Shown: positions 11,701 through 24,328, counted from the first letter of the stretch. The stretch: 64,000 nucleotides of DNA from Lepas anatifera (GCA_034440635.1 JAOTON010001038.1:5588501-5652500); one strand, 5' to 3'. Numbers and translations are program-made. The notes: generated by a model from the letters alone, not told the origin.

Positions 11701-12767
11701 ATCTCCAATGGAGAGGTTATGACACTGTTCTGACTCCAGGCAATCTTTATAAGAATTCCAGTCACAAAAGCTGTTGTTCTCGGTGTACCTGTCATGGGAT
11801 GTGAACATCGGATCGAGATGTTACGTCTGTTCTTATGCTGCACCTCTAAATATGTTTTAGGCTAGGTCACTGAACTTGTACTGGTGACCTGACCTGATAT
11901 TTCTTGGATATAGAATGTCATCAGGTCAGGTAACAGCTAGGCCAAATACGGCGTCCTTGTGCGCCATCATTTTATGTTTGTTTACAGAAAACCTTAAGGG
12001 GCGGGGGGGGTGGGGGTTAGTGTGTACCTTCCTGGTTTCTATTTCGGGGCGTGTTGACAAAGTATGACAGATCCATGGGACTGCAACCAAACCGCCAGTC
12101 GACAGTAAACTAGAAAAAAACTTTTGTCTTATATAGATACACAGATATTATATATAAGATTTCATCTCGTGTATAAACTCCGGTTTCATTATAACTCACG
12201 CTCCAGGGACAGAATACTTGTAAGCGCACTATTCTCCGCAATTCTACGCTTCCCTCCGCTCTTCAACCCGTGCCCCACCGGGGTCCGGCGCCAACTTCGC
12301 CCCACCGTTTGTCCCCCCAAGGCTGGAGAATTTATTTTGAAAAAAGGTGTTGACACTAGGTCTGTCGAGCAATTAAATATTCGCTCCCACCCTCTCCCCC
12401 CCGGGAGAGCGATCATGTACTTGGAGAGGTATCTTCTACTGGGTCTGTCGAGCACCCAAATCGTACGTCCCACCCCCCTCCCCCAGGAGGGGAGGCAGAC
12501 ATGGGAGGAAAGACAGACATCACTCAGGAGAGAGAGACATCCCCCAAAACTCGGTTCTGCGTCCGCCTCTATTGGAAAGGAAAGATATACCCCCCTTGTG
12601 ATCGACTGCATAACTGCACACCGCATAGATATGGTGCTATGCTGCGCCGCAAGAACCATCCTGGAGGTTATGCTGTACCGTAAGACACATACTTGATGAA
12701 CGCGCCTCTGACTCGCGTGAGGAAACAAGGAAGAAGTAAGCGGGGAAGGGGAGGGCATAAGTGTCGC
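8709..12767. other. Intergenic, no supported gene
   Basis: No domain or coherent exon was recognised. The longest frames (130 aa minus at 9086-9478; 190 aa plus and 195 aa minus overlapping at 12124-12776) lack family resemblance and shadow each other. The region 11,400-11,960 is rich in AGGTCA/TGACCT hexamers, for example TTGACCTGACCTGGCCTGAC, and resembles the AGGTCA-rich repeat family further right. A G-run occurs at 12,000-12,016. Confidence 0.4.
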
Positions 12768-12965
12768 CACCGGCAAAAAGTGGGGGGGCAGCCAAACTTC
12801 AACCTGATGCTGACAAAAAATTTCAACATCAGGTTAAAAACTGTTCGAATTTGGACTCCTCGTTGCCTACCGCAGCGGCTGGATATAAGAATGTCCGGTT
12901 TCTCTCATTTTGACTGAGATCGTGAAATTTTTAGCCAAAAGTGGGGGGGGCGGGGGCCCCCTTCG
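12768..12965 (+). repeat. Dispersed repeat, family A, copy 1
   Basis: Contains TCCTCGTTGCCTACCGCAGC, a GGCTGGATATAAGAATGTCC segment and TCATTTTGACTGAGATCG, framed by AAAAGTGGGGGGG on both sides. Related sequences recur in every WAP unit, in forward form upstream of the genes and in reverse form inside the 5.3 kb intron element. The G-rich borders and size suggest a non-autonomous transposon, but no target duplication is obvious here. Confidence 0.7.
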
Positions 12966-13351
12966 CGTATGGGGGAGGGAAAGCATAGCCTCGAATGCAC
13001 ATGTGAGAGTCTCGCCTCCCATCTTTGGCACCCAGCCATGCTAGGGATGTTGCTCGTCAGTTCACGAGTTGGGAGTTGGAAAAGGAGAAAAGTCGATGCA
13101 TTGTCACATTCTCGACTTTTTTCGACCTAATTTATATTAGTCAACATCATTATCATGCCCTCGAATTTGTGGGTTTCCTGGAGCAGGTTTCCATGTAGCA
13201 GTATAACAGTTTTAACAATGTAAATGGAATCAACGAGACTGCTGGGCTTAGGTCCTTTCATTCTCGAAACCAGTGATCAAACAGTGAAATTACAGAATTG
13301 TATGCAAATTTCTGTGTCTCAAATTTATTGGTTTGAATCAGCCTCTGAAGC

Positions 13352-13554
13352 CACTGGCGGATCCAAAGGGGGCCAAGGGGACTTTATTCCCTTCCAAACG
13401 CTAAAATAGTATATTTTGACTACCCCAAAAGGACTGAATTTGAGCTGTTTTGCTCTAAAAGAACTGTGTTTTCGCGATTTTTTCCTCAATTTCCCCCCCC
13501 CAAAAGGAGAAGTTGGTTTGCCTCCTCCAAAAGCTGCTCCTGGATCCGCCAATG
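13352..13554. mobile_element. hAT-like MITE (203 bp)
   Basis: The terminal inverted repeats are CACTGGCGGATCC at the left and GGATCCGCCAATG at the right. The element is flanked by a perfect 8-bp duplication TCTGAAGC at 13344-13351 and 13555-13562. An 8-bp duplication with short CA...TG termini is the signature of hAT transposons. It is too short to encode a transposase. Confidence 0.88.
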
Positions 13555-13717
13555 TCTGAAGCTCTTCCGTCCAATCCGGTGTTTCTGCAAGAAATGACGC
13601 CTTTCATTAGAATGTCTACTAGAGCAGGAAAGTCGAACGTCGAAACCAGACCGAAGAAGCGGGAGTTTGAAAGGACGATCGTTGACACGCTCTCTATATT
13701 GTTGCACGCGATTTGCC

Positions 13718-13925
13718 GTCCCGGTAGCTCAGTTGGTAGAGCGTTGAGCTCCGGCCCGCTGCTCAGAAGCATGCAGTGGCAGTGCATGTCCAGCCTTGTG
13801 ATCGGTTCCCCTGAGACGCTCCGGCGCTCAATAGTTTGACAGACGTAGGTCGGCTGGCAACCGACTGGTGAGAGGGTGACCTGAGCGGGGCAGCCGTCCC
13901 TGTGCTTTGTGGGACGTTAAACTTT
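13718..13925 (+). mobile_element. tRNA-derived SINE
   Basis: The head CCCGGTAGCTCAGTTGGTAG is a tRNA 5' half with an A box (TAGCTCAGTTGGTAGAGC). A degraded B-box-like GATCGGTTCCCC follows about 90 bp later. The body ends in GTGGGACGTTAAAC, a tail sequence I recall from invertebrate SINEs. There is no protein-coding evidence. The exact 3' end is uncertain because no clean poly(A) or target duplication is seen. Confidence 0.65.
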
Positions 13926-16900
13926 GGCTTCTAACTTATCCCTTCATTTTGGGAGTTGCTCGTTCGGGTGGTGGGGTCAGGGGTCTCTGAGAAAAGTTCC
14001 ATGAGGACTTTATGTGAGACTCCGACTCCAGCAGCCGAACTGGGAACAAGTTGGACACAAAACTGTATAGTTGTGCTCTCTACTGGACTGTTGGTGTTTT
14101 GTTTTCCTTTTTAAACAGGCTTCCATAGGAAAGACTCGTTCCTCCAGCAGCTCAAATGAAATACAATAATGACAAAGAAGTGCTAAGTTTATATGATATT
14201 TCTCGTATGTTTCTAGAAACCAAGGTAAAACTGTCTGAAAGTATAGACTTAGTAACAAAAAAACTAGAATGCATAACAAAGGTCAAATGACTTTTGCTAG
14301 AGACCTAGGCCAGTGAATATAGAACAGCTCGTGAGCATTTAAACTGACACTTCCAAGTTATGGAGACTTTACTGCGCTATCCTGCAGCGCACTTGTGTAC
14401 CACACACACGTGTACAGACAGAAACACACCAGCACCACCACATAGTCTGGGCCCTGAAAATAACCGAGTTCTTAACCCAAGCTATAGCACATCCGACGCA
14501 TCCAGTATCTCGGCGTTGAGTCCCTGTACAGGCGCAATCGGCAATTTTCCCTGAAAAGCTTGTAATTTATTTTGTCGTTCCTGGCCTCTTGAGACGCTCA
14601 CGCAGTTACGATTTCATGTTAAAGAGTACCCTTGTTTCTGAAACGTTCTCAAATCTACATAAAATGTTTGCAATTGCTTATAAAACCAGTGCAGGAAACG
14701 TTAACCCCACCCACCCACCCCCCCTCCACCTACCCACCCACTAAATTTTCAGCTGACCACCTAAGCATAGTTACAACACCACTGGGAGACACTGCAGGAG
14801 TTAGCCGTCAAGAAGGTGTAAAGGTGCGATAGCTGAAACGAGTGTAGCTACAATGTTTAGACCGACAGGGGAGGCGAGAGAACCAATATGCTCGGATCAG
14901 AATATTTAGATAGCTGGAGACCTCTTTGCAAAGGGGATGAAGGGGACAAAGCCAGCTCCGGTAATTCTGCATCTAAAATGTGACATAATTTATCCAGACA
15001 GAAAATTTTAAATAAAAAACAGAATCTCAGCGCCTCAAAAAAGTAAGACGGTCTAGATAAGCCCGAGACCTCTCATAGGAAGATCTAAAGGAGTGTCGAA
15101 ATTGTATTTCAGGCGAGGTTGGGCTGTAATACGAAACTTTCACGATAGCTGTAATATATTTCATGGTTTAAACCTTGAAAACGGGGTGATGTTAGTTCGT
15201 GACTCAGGCTTCATCTAGAGCAAAGATGCATGTCTCAGGGCTGGAGTTAAATCAACTTTATCAACATAATGTTATTTATAAAGCTGTTTTCTTGTTTCAT
15301 AACTCCCCGTGAACAGCCGTCTAAAATGATGTACATAAAAAGCTGCTCTAACGTGTCACGTACCACCAGATATTGCCTATGTTACGCTGATTTGGAAAGT
15401 ATGGTTGTTTAATTTAGATCTTCCAAGATTGAGATGTCTCAATTGAAAGTCCAGGTGGTCTCAAAGAAAACAAGAAAGAATATTCTCAAAGAATGTTCCT
15501 GGTCATCAAGAAGTTTAGCGAGATGTTTCTCGAATAAATTGTGCGGGTTAACTTAAAAAACTGCGATATAAATTTTGTGAAGCAATGTGGCTCCACTGGG
15601 AAGAAACGAAACCTAAAATGTTTTGGGCGGTGAGAGGGGCTAGGAGGCAAGGGCCACCTGTGAAAAAACCTAATACCGTTAGCTTTTATAGATGCATTGT
15701 TGGGATAAAGAACAGTTAGAAGAGGGCCCAAAACTGGGACCTGAGGATATCCCACATAAAGTTATTTGAGTGGCGGAGACTTAGCATCGTTGATTGCAAC
15801 TCTTTGTTGTCTGCCACGCAGGTAAGAACGATAGCTCAAATATGTTGCGGTAAGTGGTGTTTGACTGGGACATATTAAGTTCTTGTAGAAGTTGTCCAGT
15901 ATCAATGCAGTGTGCCGGGAATCAGCGAAAAGATCCGAGTCATTCCTCAGTGAGTTTCTCACGACGCGGTTGTCACTTTTTGTAAAATGCAGGGAGCTAA
16001 ATGGAATACTGTAGCATGTTTTATATAATCAAGCAGGAAAAGCGAGCCCAATCTTATGGTTACTTCGACAACGCATTTTGAACCTGATTTGAATTCTGAA
16101 GTAAGACGTGATGTGACGTGATGCCCTGAGAAATGCTTGTTTATTTTGATCACCCTGTATGTATTTGTCTAACCCGTCATTCCAGCTCAATAAGCCAGCT
16201 GAATCTGACATAACCGGAACTATACCACTATGGATCGGCCAGGGCTTGTATTTGCCTGTCCCCTCGGCGCCGCTGCTGGCTGTGTGATCCCAATCTGACC
16301 ACAGCCTTCTGCGAGCTGCCCTGAGGCGGTTACTCTGTGACTGAGCACGTTCCGCCGGAGGACATCTCAATACAATGCCTGGACCGTGCCGCGTCATGTG
16401 AGCAGCCCGGGGCGACAAACCAGGCCGTGCGGCTCTGCTGGACTAGTAACGCGTCTAGGATTTCGCTATGGGGGCCGAGCCTAAAGGGGAGCCATCGCGC
16501 CACGTGAAAGGCGCCTTCCGAGCACTTCAAGAGGCACACTGTCGGGGAAGACGTCGAGTGTTTATGAAGGGAATGTGGCACCTTTATACTGGGACTTGGA
16601 CGACGATAGTCAGGAGGTAAAGTATATCTAAACCTTATATCTCGAATTTGATTTGTGCTAGCACCCACCGTTTGCGGAGACATTGCATTTAAAAGAGCGG
16701 ATCCCGACCCCCGAGCCTAACGCCGGCCTCGTCCACCGCCGACGACGCGCCGGGCAGTCTGACGGCTCAAAGGGAGAAGAGGAGGAGAATGGTGAAATCG
16801 CCCGGTTCAAAAAGGGAAAGGCTGTTTCTCTGCAACAGGCGAATTCTAGAGAGAAATGTTGACCAGGGTTTTTTTACATGCTCTATGTGACTGAGAGCTC

Positions 16901-17101
16901 ATTAAAAAGTCTACGAATGTGTCATATTCCCCTCTAAAAGACCAGGATCTTACAAATGCAGCAGAGGTCAGAAAAAGCCGATACCGCCAACATAGTTGAT
17001 AAAACCTCGGGGACCCAGAATACTGAATATTCTGCTTACAGAGGCTGGTGTCCATTAGGGTGCATGTAAGGCCATTAATATAGCATGGAATCACAATTTG
17101 T
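13926..17101. other. Intergenic, no supported gene
   Basis: Scattered frames below 130 codons show no domains. A short C-rich (CCCACCCA)n tract lies at 14,704-14,745. Near 16,136-16,160 the sequence TTTTGATCACCCTGTA resembles one terminus of a mariner-type element next to a TA, but no matching left end was found, so it is at best a relic. Confidence 0.4.
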
Positions 17102-17109
17102 TACCAAGC

Positions 17110-17296
17110 CAGGGGGTAGCCAGGGGGGCGGCGGCAGGGACAGCCGCCCCCCTGAGGGCCCGAAGGCCCCCTGAGGACACGATTCTGTAACAAGCACGGC
17201 CATTTTTACCCATCAGGGACCCTTTTGGCGCTGTCACAGGGGCCCTTTTCGGGGCGCCACCCCCCCCCCCTGAGCGAAATCCTGGCTACGCCCCTG
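17110..17296. mobile_element. hAT-like MITE (187 bp), GGCGTAGCCAGG family
   Basis: Termini are CAGGGGGTAGCCAGG and CCTGGCTACGCCCCTG (inverted). A perfect 8-bp duplication TACCAAGC lies at 17102-17109 and 17297-17304. The right end, GAGCGAAATCCTGGCTACGC, matches in reverse the solo end found in each WAP unit (for example 25,971-25,995), so these belong to one family. Confidence 0.88.
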
Positions 17297-17304
17297 TACC
17301 AAGC

Positions 17305-20300
17305 CTACTTACACGCGCGTTAAGGATAGTTTCTCCTGTCATCACCGTTGAGGTTTTAGGATGCATCGACTGCGACGGCCATTTTGCGCTTCCTTTCTCC
17401 TGAAATTCCACCAGAAGTAGGGGTGTGGATATATGTCTAGTTAGGGCAAAACAAATGTTATGCCAAGGGTAAAACAAATATAATTGTTTTCTTATTCTTA
17501 TATGGTGGATATTGATATAGCTTGAAGTTCAGACACCAGTGGCAAAAAAGTGTTTAGTGTGTCACCATGGAAAATGTCCAACCATAAATGCGTCACCAGC
17601 CCAAGTTGCAAAGTGTGGCACATTTTGCGTTAGAAGGATACCAATGGATACTCCTAGACCATTCCAGTTGTTGAAAAACATTGCGAACTCAAATTAGAGG
17701 TGGCAATTTTGGCGATTTGTTCTGCTATTGGTGTAGAGGAAACATGTCGGCTAACTTTTGTCACTCTGCCCGCCTTGGATAGTCACCATTTAGAATGCCA
17801 AAATGGTAGGTTTTTGGACCCCTGTCGGACACCCCCAATGATTTTCGGAAGCCTATTTCCCTGACTAGTAATTTTCGTTTCGGGAAACGTCCTTATGCCA
17901 GGGCAAAAAATAGTCTTCGTTGGGGAAAATCATTACTTTTTACTTCTAGTTTTGTATAGCCTCACGGTCTTTCGAGTTTTACGTTTGGCGAAAATGGAGG
18001 CAACAATTAGGGTCATGTTAGTGGAATAATAAACCTAGACAATGACATTCTAAACCCATTTCCTGGCGCATTCTTGGAATGTGTTAGCCAGGTTTCGCTG
18101 TGTGGCCAGCAATGGGAAGGCAGCCACTTGGCGTTTTGCTCGGCATCTCAGGCCTCTCCACCTTAGGATTGCACAGTTAGGTATGACGCAAAGGTCTGTT
18201 CACAATATTGCCGCGGGTAATACTCCCGATCAGCCGACTGATAAATCGCTGCTCACAATCTGCAGTCACATGCTCAATATTATTGTATTACTATATTATT
18301 ACATGCCCAACATCATTGAAGGGGTGCAAAGGCGTGGGGAAGAGCATTCAACGTCCACGCCACTAACCCGGGCTCGAAACCCCGGTCGGGTGTTCGGCAT
18401 AAGTTTTTTCCGATACAAATAATATCCTCCAAACAGGGTGATAGATAGATAGATATATTTATTTTTCTTCCATTCTCACACTTTGTAAGGCCACATACAC
18501 TTAGAGATTGGCGCAGAAGCCAAAAGGCTTAATTCTTGGCGCCACTCTCAACAATAACAATACAAAACAGGATACATTCATTGACATTAACACTTCGAAT
18601 CATGCTCACATGCAAACATCCAGCCAGAATAGATGAATTTTCTGAAATGTCAAGAGTACTCACTCAGTTCCTGACCCGTCTGGGGCAGCACTGTGGGCGG
18701 AGGCCCACCGGACGCGTCCACCGCCATGGCCGCCAACCAGCGCCGCACCCGCCGGCGCCCCGCAACCGCTCCAGTTCTCAAAAGGATCGACGACACCATG
18801 TGATATCAGTTGTCGGTGTGTCGTAGAGCTCTTAAGTTATGCCCGATATCAATAATTTCAAATAACAAGATATCACAATCTAAAAGTCTTTTGCAATATA
18901 GTACTACCAAATCAGCTATCGACAAGTTTAATCCATAAACAGCACACGCATAACACCATTTTAGACAGCCCAATACGCACAGCTCATTATGACGTTATTG
19001 AGAGAGGAGGCGACGGTGCGGTCGCATGGTCCGTGCGGAAGGCGTGAACTGAAAATCGGCCAAACAGTGCATTTACTCTGCGCGTAAATAGCCCATCGCC
19101 AGCGATTTCTATCTACACTTGTATCTATGCAGGTATGCTGGGTAGCAGGAAATGTTTCCCCTTACAGCTCAAGTCAAGGTACAGGCGTACACATGTATTT
19201 GCATGTATAAAAGCGAAGAATGGGTCTCAAGTCACCGTATTTATATATTAGTTCACTTAATGCATTGCAATATGGCTACGTCATGCACCAGGCACTATGA
19301 GCATTAAAGCCGAAACTGCGCACTCTCAAACACAAATACAGACTAAAGCATCGCTTCTATTTTGGTCGCTCTCAATGAACAACTTGTCAAACCCGCTTTG
19401 CAGCCGCCTCGCCCACCGCCCGCGTGCATCGCGTCGCACAGGGGTCACGTCTATTCGTAAAGGTCACCCAGCACCATAGCCCCGAGGCGGTTCAGCAGCC
19501 TGTGAAGCAGCAGGTAAACGGCTGGGACGTGAATGTTTATTTATACCGATCGACTGGCAGGATAAGTTCGGACCGGAACAACAAATCTTGTGCGTAGTGG
19601 GTAAAATTCTGATTTCATTTCTTTGGAGTATTCAACCAAAGAGAGGAATTTTTCACAACTGCGGTTAGTAGCGGTGAGATGGGCTCAGTTGAAGACGGTA
19701 CAGATCACATATCAGACTATAGTCCTTGCAATCGGATCACGGGCGCGGAAAAACTAAGGAAGGGCAAGAACGTCATGTGAACAGACCTAACGCTGAACAG
19801 GTTATAAGAAACTTTGCAAATTAATAGTGCTACTTCATTCGACAACTAACGACTTTTGGTACTTGAGTACCACTTGAATTCAGTAATTCCAATAAATTAA
19901 TGCCACTGATTCCAGTTTTTGTCGCTATACGGAGGAGACTGTGCTATACTGGGCTTCACTGGGGCTATACTGAGAGAGCCATGACAAAACAGAAGGCTTG
20001 AGATAAGCCTAAGTTTGCATGGTCTAGTAAGTACAGTCATGTTCCATTGACGGGGACTGCTTACGCCGAGCTAGATCACTTTTCCATTGGCAGCCACTAG
20101 AAGCAGCCGTGGGCCATGATTTAACGGTGACGGCGGTGGAACAATATTAACTTGTCAACCCATTTATTTCTAGTAGACGCAACAGTGTTAGTGCTAAAAT
20201 TTAGCATTTAAGGGGGCGCCGTGTAAGTTCTGGAAGTTCCGCCACCTACGGTTGCTGCTGATGGTTGATGCTGGTGGTGTCGGTTGCTACGTTTGCAATT

Positions 20301-20450
20301 GTGGCGTCTGAAATCGAAATCAAACTAAAATCGCGCAACAAATTGTACGGATACGACGTCGCAGCACAACGGCAAAGCTGCTTTTCACCTCATAAGACTC
20401 GCATGGCATGATACATTTTGCTTCCACTATAAGAACAGGTGACTGTTCCG
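17305..20450. other. Intergenic; SINE-like patch, no supported gene
   Basis: No gene is supported. Around 18,318-18,425 a GGGCTCGAAACCCCGG segment resembles a Pol III B box followed by GTCGGGTGTTCGGC and an AT-rich tail, suggesting a tRNA-derived repeat whose A box is not clear. A short (GATA)n tract follows at 18,441-18,457. Confidence 0.4.
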
Positions 20451-20452
20451 CC

Positions 20453-20517
20453 ACTCCACTGGTCAGATGGCGCTGGGATCGGCAACTTCACTGGTTTGAT
20501 GGCGCTGGGATCGGTGA
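20453..20517 (+). repeat. Two tandem copies of a ~31-bp unit
   Basis: GATGGCGCTGGGATCGG occurs twice 31 bp apart in similar flanks (CACTGGTCA... and CACTGGTTT...). It lies directly upstream of the degenerate signal-peptide exon. Confidence 0.8.
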
Positions 20518-20537
20518 AGTGTTGCTCCACTCTTCTG

Positions 20538-20584
20538 AGCCTTCTGGACCTGGTACTGACCCTCGCGCGCGGAACAGAGTCTTA
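20538..20584 (+). pseudogene. Relic of WAP-gene exon 1 (signal peptide)
   Basis: From 20541 to 20581 the sequence matches exon 1 of the WAP genes at about 37 of 41 positions, including CCTGGT, CCCTCGCG and the exact GGAACAGAGTC at the exon end. The start codon region is not recognisable and the splice donor GTAAGT is replaced by TATAGAAG. No exon 2 remnant was found before gene 1. I infer a dead or truncated further member of the array, about 620 bp upstream of gene 1. Confidence 0.7.
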
Positions 20585-21055
20585 TAGAAGTTCCTTAACC
20601 CTCGCCCCCCTAAGGATTTTCAGAATAACAGAAAAACGCCGAGGCGCAGCACCGCGGTCGATGGGTCTACCTATCACCCAGTCATCTTCCCACTTTGGTG
20701 AGGTCATCACAGGTCGCCAGGGGTCAAAAACAGTACTTTGACGATAACGTTTGCCCTTATCAAGCTAGAACGCTGAATTAAACGTCATCTTGTATGTCTC
20801 GTCACTAGCTTTCATTTGATACACAGTAAGGTCGGAGATTCAAGGACACGGGGTCGCTATTCAGGTGCGCTGAATTCTCGAAAGGAGTCTCCCCCCTCCA
20901 CCCCCTCCCCCATCCGTCACTGGATCCGTCTGTGGACCCACACACTTCTGCGGTGGGCTAAGGAAGCGTCTTTTTAAGGAAAAAATGTAATATTTTAATG
21001 CAGATCCTCCTGTTTTTTTACCTCTAGGTCACCAATTCGAATGTCACTCTGTCAG

Positions 21056-21091
21056 GCCGTGACGGTGCTGCGTCACAGCTGTCATTATAAG
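21056..21091 (+). promoter_or_regulatory. Gene 1 core promoter: inverted repeat plus TATA
   Basis: GTGACGGTGCTGCGTCAC (21058-21075 area) is an inverted repeat with TGACG/CGTCA half-sites. The TATA-like ATTATAAG is at 21084-21091, about 70 bp before the ATG. This copy of the inverted repeat has one changed base (GACGG) compared with the other genes. The half-sites resemble CREB/ATF bZIP sites; that reading is inference. Confidence 0.65.
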
Positions 21092-21161
21092 CCGAAAGCT
21101 CAGTGCCGGCTGAACAGTGTGCACCAGGTCTTGGTCAGCAGCTAACCCAGCGCCCGCAGCA

Positions 21162-21793
21162 ATGAGACGGACCGTGCTGCCCGTCCTTCTTCTGGCCCTG
21201 GTGCTGGCCCTCGTGCCCGGAACAGAGTCGAGTAAGTATGTTTCTTAAAGGAAATGTGGCACCTTGGTGAAATTTTAGCCTGGAGCAGTTTGGGGGTATT
21301 CGAATACAAATAATTAATTTGGCCTTATTTCTGCCGAAAATGGCTAACAAGTATAATATTTCGTGTTATTTTTCCTTCGCAAGAGGTAAAATCCCTTCAT
21401 CGGAGTAACGCCATGCTACGGTAGCACGCCATATTACTATATACAATAAACTTAGCAGCCTGACTGCACCATAAGAGAATACTTACATAAATGAAGTGTC
21501 TTCACTAAGGCAGGCAATTATTACAACCCAAAGTGGCATCTAAATATCCTACTTTTTCTTCATATGCTACAATTCATTTCACGTAACACTTTAATGCTAG
21601 TACCAGTAAATGGCCCATGCCAACCTTTGTTTCAGAGCGGGGATGTCCCAACGCCAAAGGCATCATCACCACGTGCGATTACGTCCCTTGCAAGCACTGC
21701 ATTAAAGACTCGGACTGCTGTCACCCAGGACAAATCTGCTGTCCGTACGGCTGTGGTAAACAGTGTTTCTGGCCACGCTACCACCAGCACTGA
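21162..21793 (+). CDS. Secreted single-WAP-domain peptide, gene 1
   Basis: Two exons, join 21162-21231 and 21636-21793, with a 404-bp GTAAGT...TTTCAG intron in phase 1; 75 residues in all. Residues 1-23 (MRRTVLPVLLLALVLALVPG...) form a signal peptide. The mature part is a whey-acidic-protein (four-disulfide core) domain: Cys27, 37, 45, 51, 58, 59, 63 and 67 fit the WAP spacing, with DSDC, a CC pair, CxxxCxxxC and a final FWP. Cys42 and Cys52 are extra and could form a fifth disulfide. WAP peptides act outside cells as protease inhibitors or antimicrobials; the role here is inferred. The start is fixed by the signal peptide. Using the second AG of the acceptor would destroy the WAP frame. No AATAAA was seen close downstream. 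Confidence 0.9.
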
Positions 21794-22121
21794 ACGTCCT
21801 CCACACTACTGAGCCCCAGCTACATCCACAACAACGTACCCCGTCAAGTGTCGACGTTTTCTTGTTTAAATAGTCGATTTCGCTATGTCCGTTCTGGCTA
21901 TTGTCACTAATCAAGTTGTGAAGCTTGATATGTTGCGATCCAAATACAAGCACCTGCAGTGAGATCGGTCTTTGAGAACAAGTTTCTTGTGATATTTACT
22001 GCCAAAATGATTGCAAAACCTGACAGTGTAATATCCGGAAAAACGATCTGTGTCACCTGGGCTAGGAACGAACTAGAACACAGAGGCCATGGGCCTGAGA
22101 GAAAAATGGCCCCGTGACGTG
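21794..22121 (+). other. 3' region of WAP gene 1
   Basis: This sequence is shared with the other units and so is probably 3' UTR plus flank. A canonical AATAAA is absent. AAATACAAGC (near 21,944) holds an AATACA variant that is present in all copies and might serve as a weak poly(A) signal. The region is interrupted by the LTR element at 22126. Confidence 0.45.
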
Positions 22122-22125
22122 CTCC

Positions 22126-22360
22126 TGTTAAATGTGATCAGGAGCTGGAGACTCTCCGGCGTTTGCAGGCAGAATGTATTCAACAAAGACGTATCTCGGT
22201 TTAAATAGTACCGGAGGGGGTGACGCCGGATGGGTAACACGTGTATCGACTGGAGCAGTCGGCTGCTGGCGGGGGTGGTCGGCACGTGGGATGGCGCGTG
22301 GGTCTTTGTGCCTCTGGCCATCCCTACACAGTTGCTACATTTGTGTTTCCGCATATGACA
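22126..22360 (-). repeat. 3' LTR
   Basis: Begins TGTTAAATG on the + strand and ends ATATGACA. On the minus strand it follows the polypurine tract, so it is the 3' LTR. Confidence 0.87.
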
Positions 22361-24328
22361 TCATCCCCCATTAGGCAAAAAGTGAAACGAATTCTAAATG
22401 GTTACATGGTGACATGACGGTAATGAGTGAAACGAATTATGTTAAACGAACGTTTACAGATGTACAGTTCAAACTAACGCTATACACATTTCTTCATATT
22501 CACATACACTTAAATGATTTTTTAAAGCATGATCTGTCTCATTGTTACAAGGCACAATATGATTGAAATTCCTTTACGCAGGGTCTCACGCGTGGTGAGA
22601 CATGACCGACGGATTTGAACACAGGCAGAAAATTAAAGCTGATTGATTATAACCTATTTTCATGTGGAAATGGTTATCGCAAGCGAGGGATCCAGGTTAA
22701 CACTCGTATCATGGCACAATGTGGCACACTAATTACTGTGTCATTCTGAAATAATTGTGGTAGATGATACTATTGGTGTGCTGCTTCTCTGCGCAGACTC
22801 ACGGACGATGGTCTGCTCAGAAGAATGGGACGATGAGGCTTAGGGTGTCGTACCAAATATAGGTGCCGAATAGCCGGAGTTGACTTCAATGGCTCGTGTG
22901 TTTAGAAGCATACCGAGGTGTCACGCAGGAACCAGACTATGCGACAGCAACGGTCTACTTAAGGCGATAAAAATGGAAATTTCAAATTGTTCAGGTCAGT
23001 CCGGCATCCATGAAGGGTCAGTTGAAACGATGGCTATTTGTGGAGCGGTGATGCTGTTTCATTGAGCGGACGAACGCGACTGAGGCTACCAATATCTGGT
23101 GCCAGATATTGAGTTGTCCTCACGCGTGGTGCGTTTAGGGGTCAATGTCATCCGATCAGACGTGCTGGTTGACGTGCATATTAGTGCGACACAGTCCGAT
23201 GGTGCATGTGCTTTAAAAGTCGAGTTGAAATTTCTGCTGATGCTGCGAATGCAGGCAAGCAGATGTTCTTGTTAGGCTGCTGTTTTGTCTGATAGACTTA
23301 AGTTGTCATTTCTTCGGTATTATCATTGTTCCATTTATCCTCTACTTTTATGGTAGGACGGACTTTGTTGCATGCTTCATGCGTCGTGTTGCTAAGTTTC
23401 TGCGGATCTTGTACAAGCCTCGTTTAATAGATTTGCCTTTCATAGTTTTGCTCCGAGGCGTTGTCACCCTGGTAAATGATGTTTTTCGTTATCATTATCA
23501 TTTCAGATCATGGCTTGGTCGGTGGGGTGCACAGACTTCTGAGCTCTTGTGCTCTTGGTATCTTATTTGGCTTTGTTGCCTTATATTCTCTTTTTCTCAT
23601 GCTTGACCCTCATATCGGGCTAGACAGGCTTATTCCTTGCCTTGTCAATATTTCTTTCTTTGGGTATTTCCCATGGCGCTTCTATGGCGCTATTATTTCT
23701 TTATTAAGGCATGAGTAATACATTTTCTTTGCACTTTGGCTTTTCCAGGCTTTTAAGCAATGTCCGATATACATATACATTCAGTATGGTGCTAATTATA
23801 GCAGCTCCTTTGAATATCAGTTGTTCATCGTTTCAAAATAGCGTGAATTGGCTATTTAGTTGTTACTTGATTATTGTTCGATATCATAACTTACGATAAC
23901 GTTCCTTACCTCCAATGTCATGCTTAGAAGAACAGACACGGAGAGGACACGGGCTTGAGTGGTGTTTGTCTGGGTCGATGAATGGGCACTAGGCAGCAGA
24001 AGAGACGTTGCGTTACACAAATCGGTGGCTCGACGATCGATGAAACCAGAAGTGTCGGCGGGGCTGAGGCTGTAAACAAACGAAGTAGCAGGCTGTGAGA
24101 AATTGGATGAAGTAAAAATACAGTTGAGCGGAGGATGAAAATGGTGTCCACGCAGTTGGAGTGGGCCAGCCAACAAACGTGTCCGAGCGTAGAAGAGTCG
24201 AAGCGAAACTGAAACGCTTAATAAAATGTGAAGTTCCACGCACTTGCAGATCAGACGAAAAACTGAACTTGTTCATCTATGGCGGGCCGGTGGCCGAAGC
24301 CACCGGCTGCCTCCACCGCTGCTACCAA

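Noticed and set aside
12124..12776. 190-aa (+) and 195-aa (-) overlapping frames
   Set aside because: Complementary open frames without family resemblance, through G/C-rich low-complexity sequence; no reliable evidence for either strand.
16136..16160. Complete mariner-type element
   Set aside because: Only one CACCCTG-TA end is visible; no inverted partner was found to the left.
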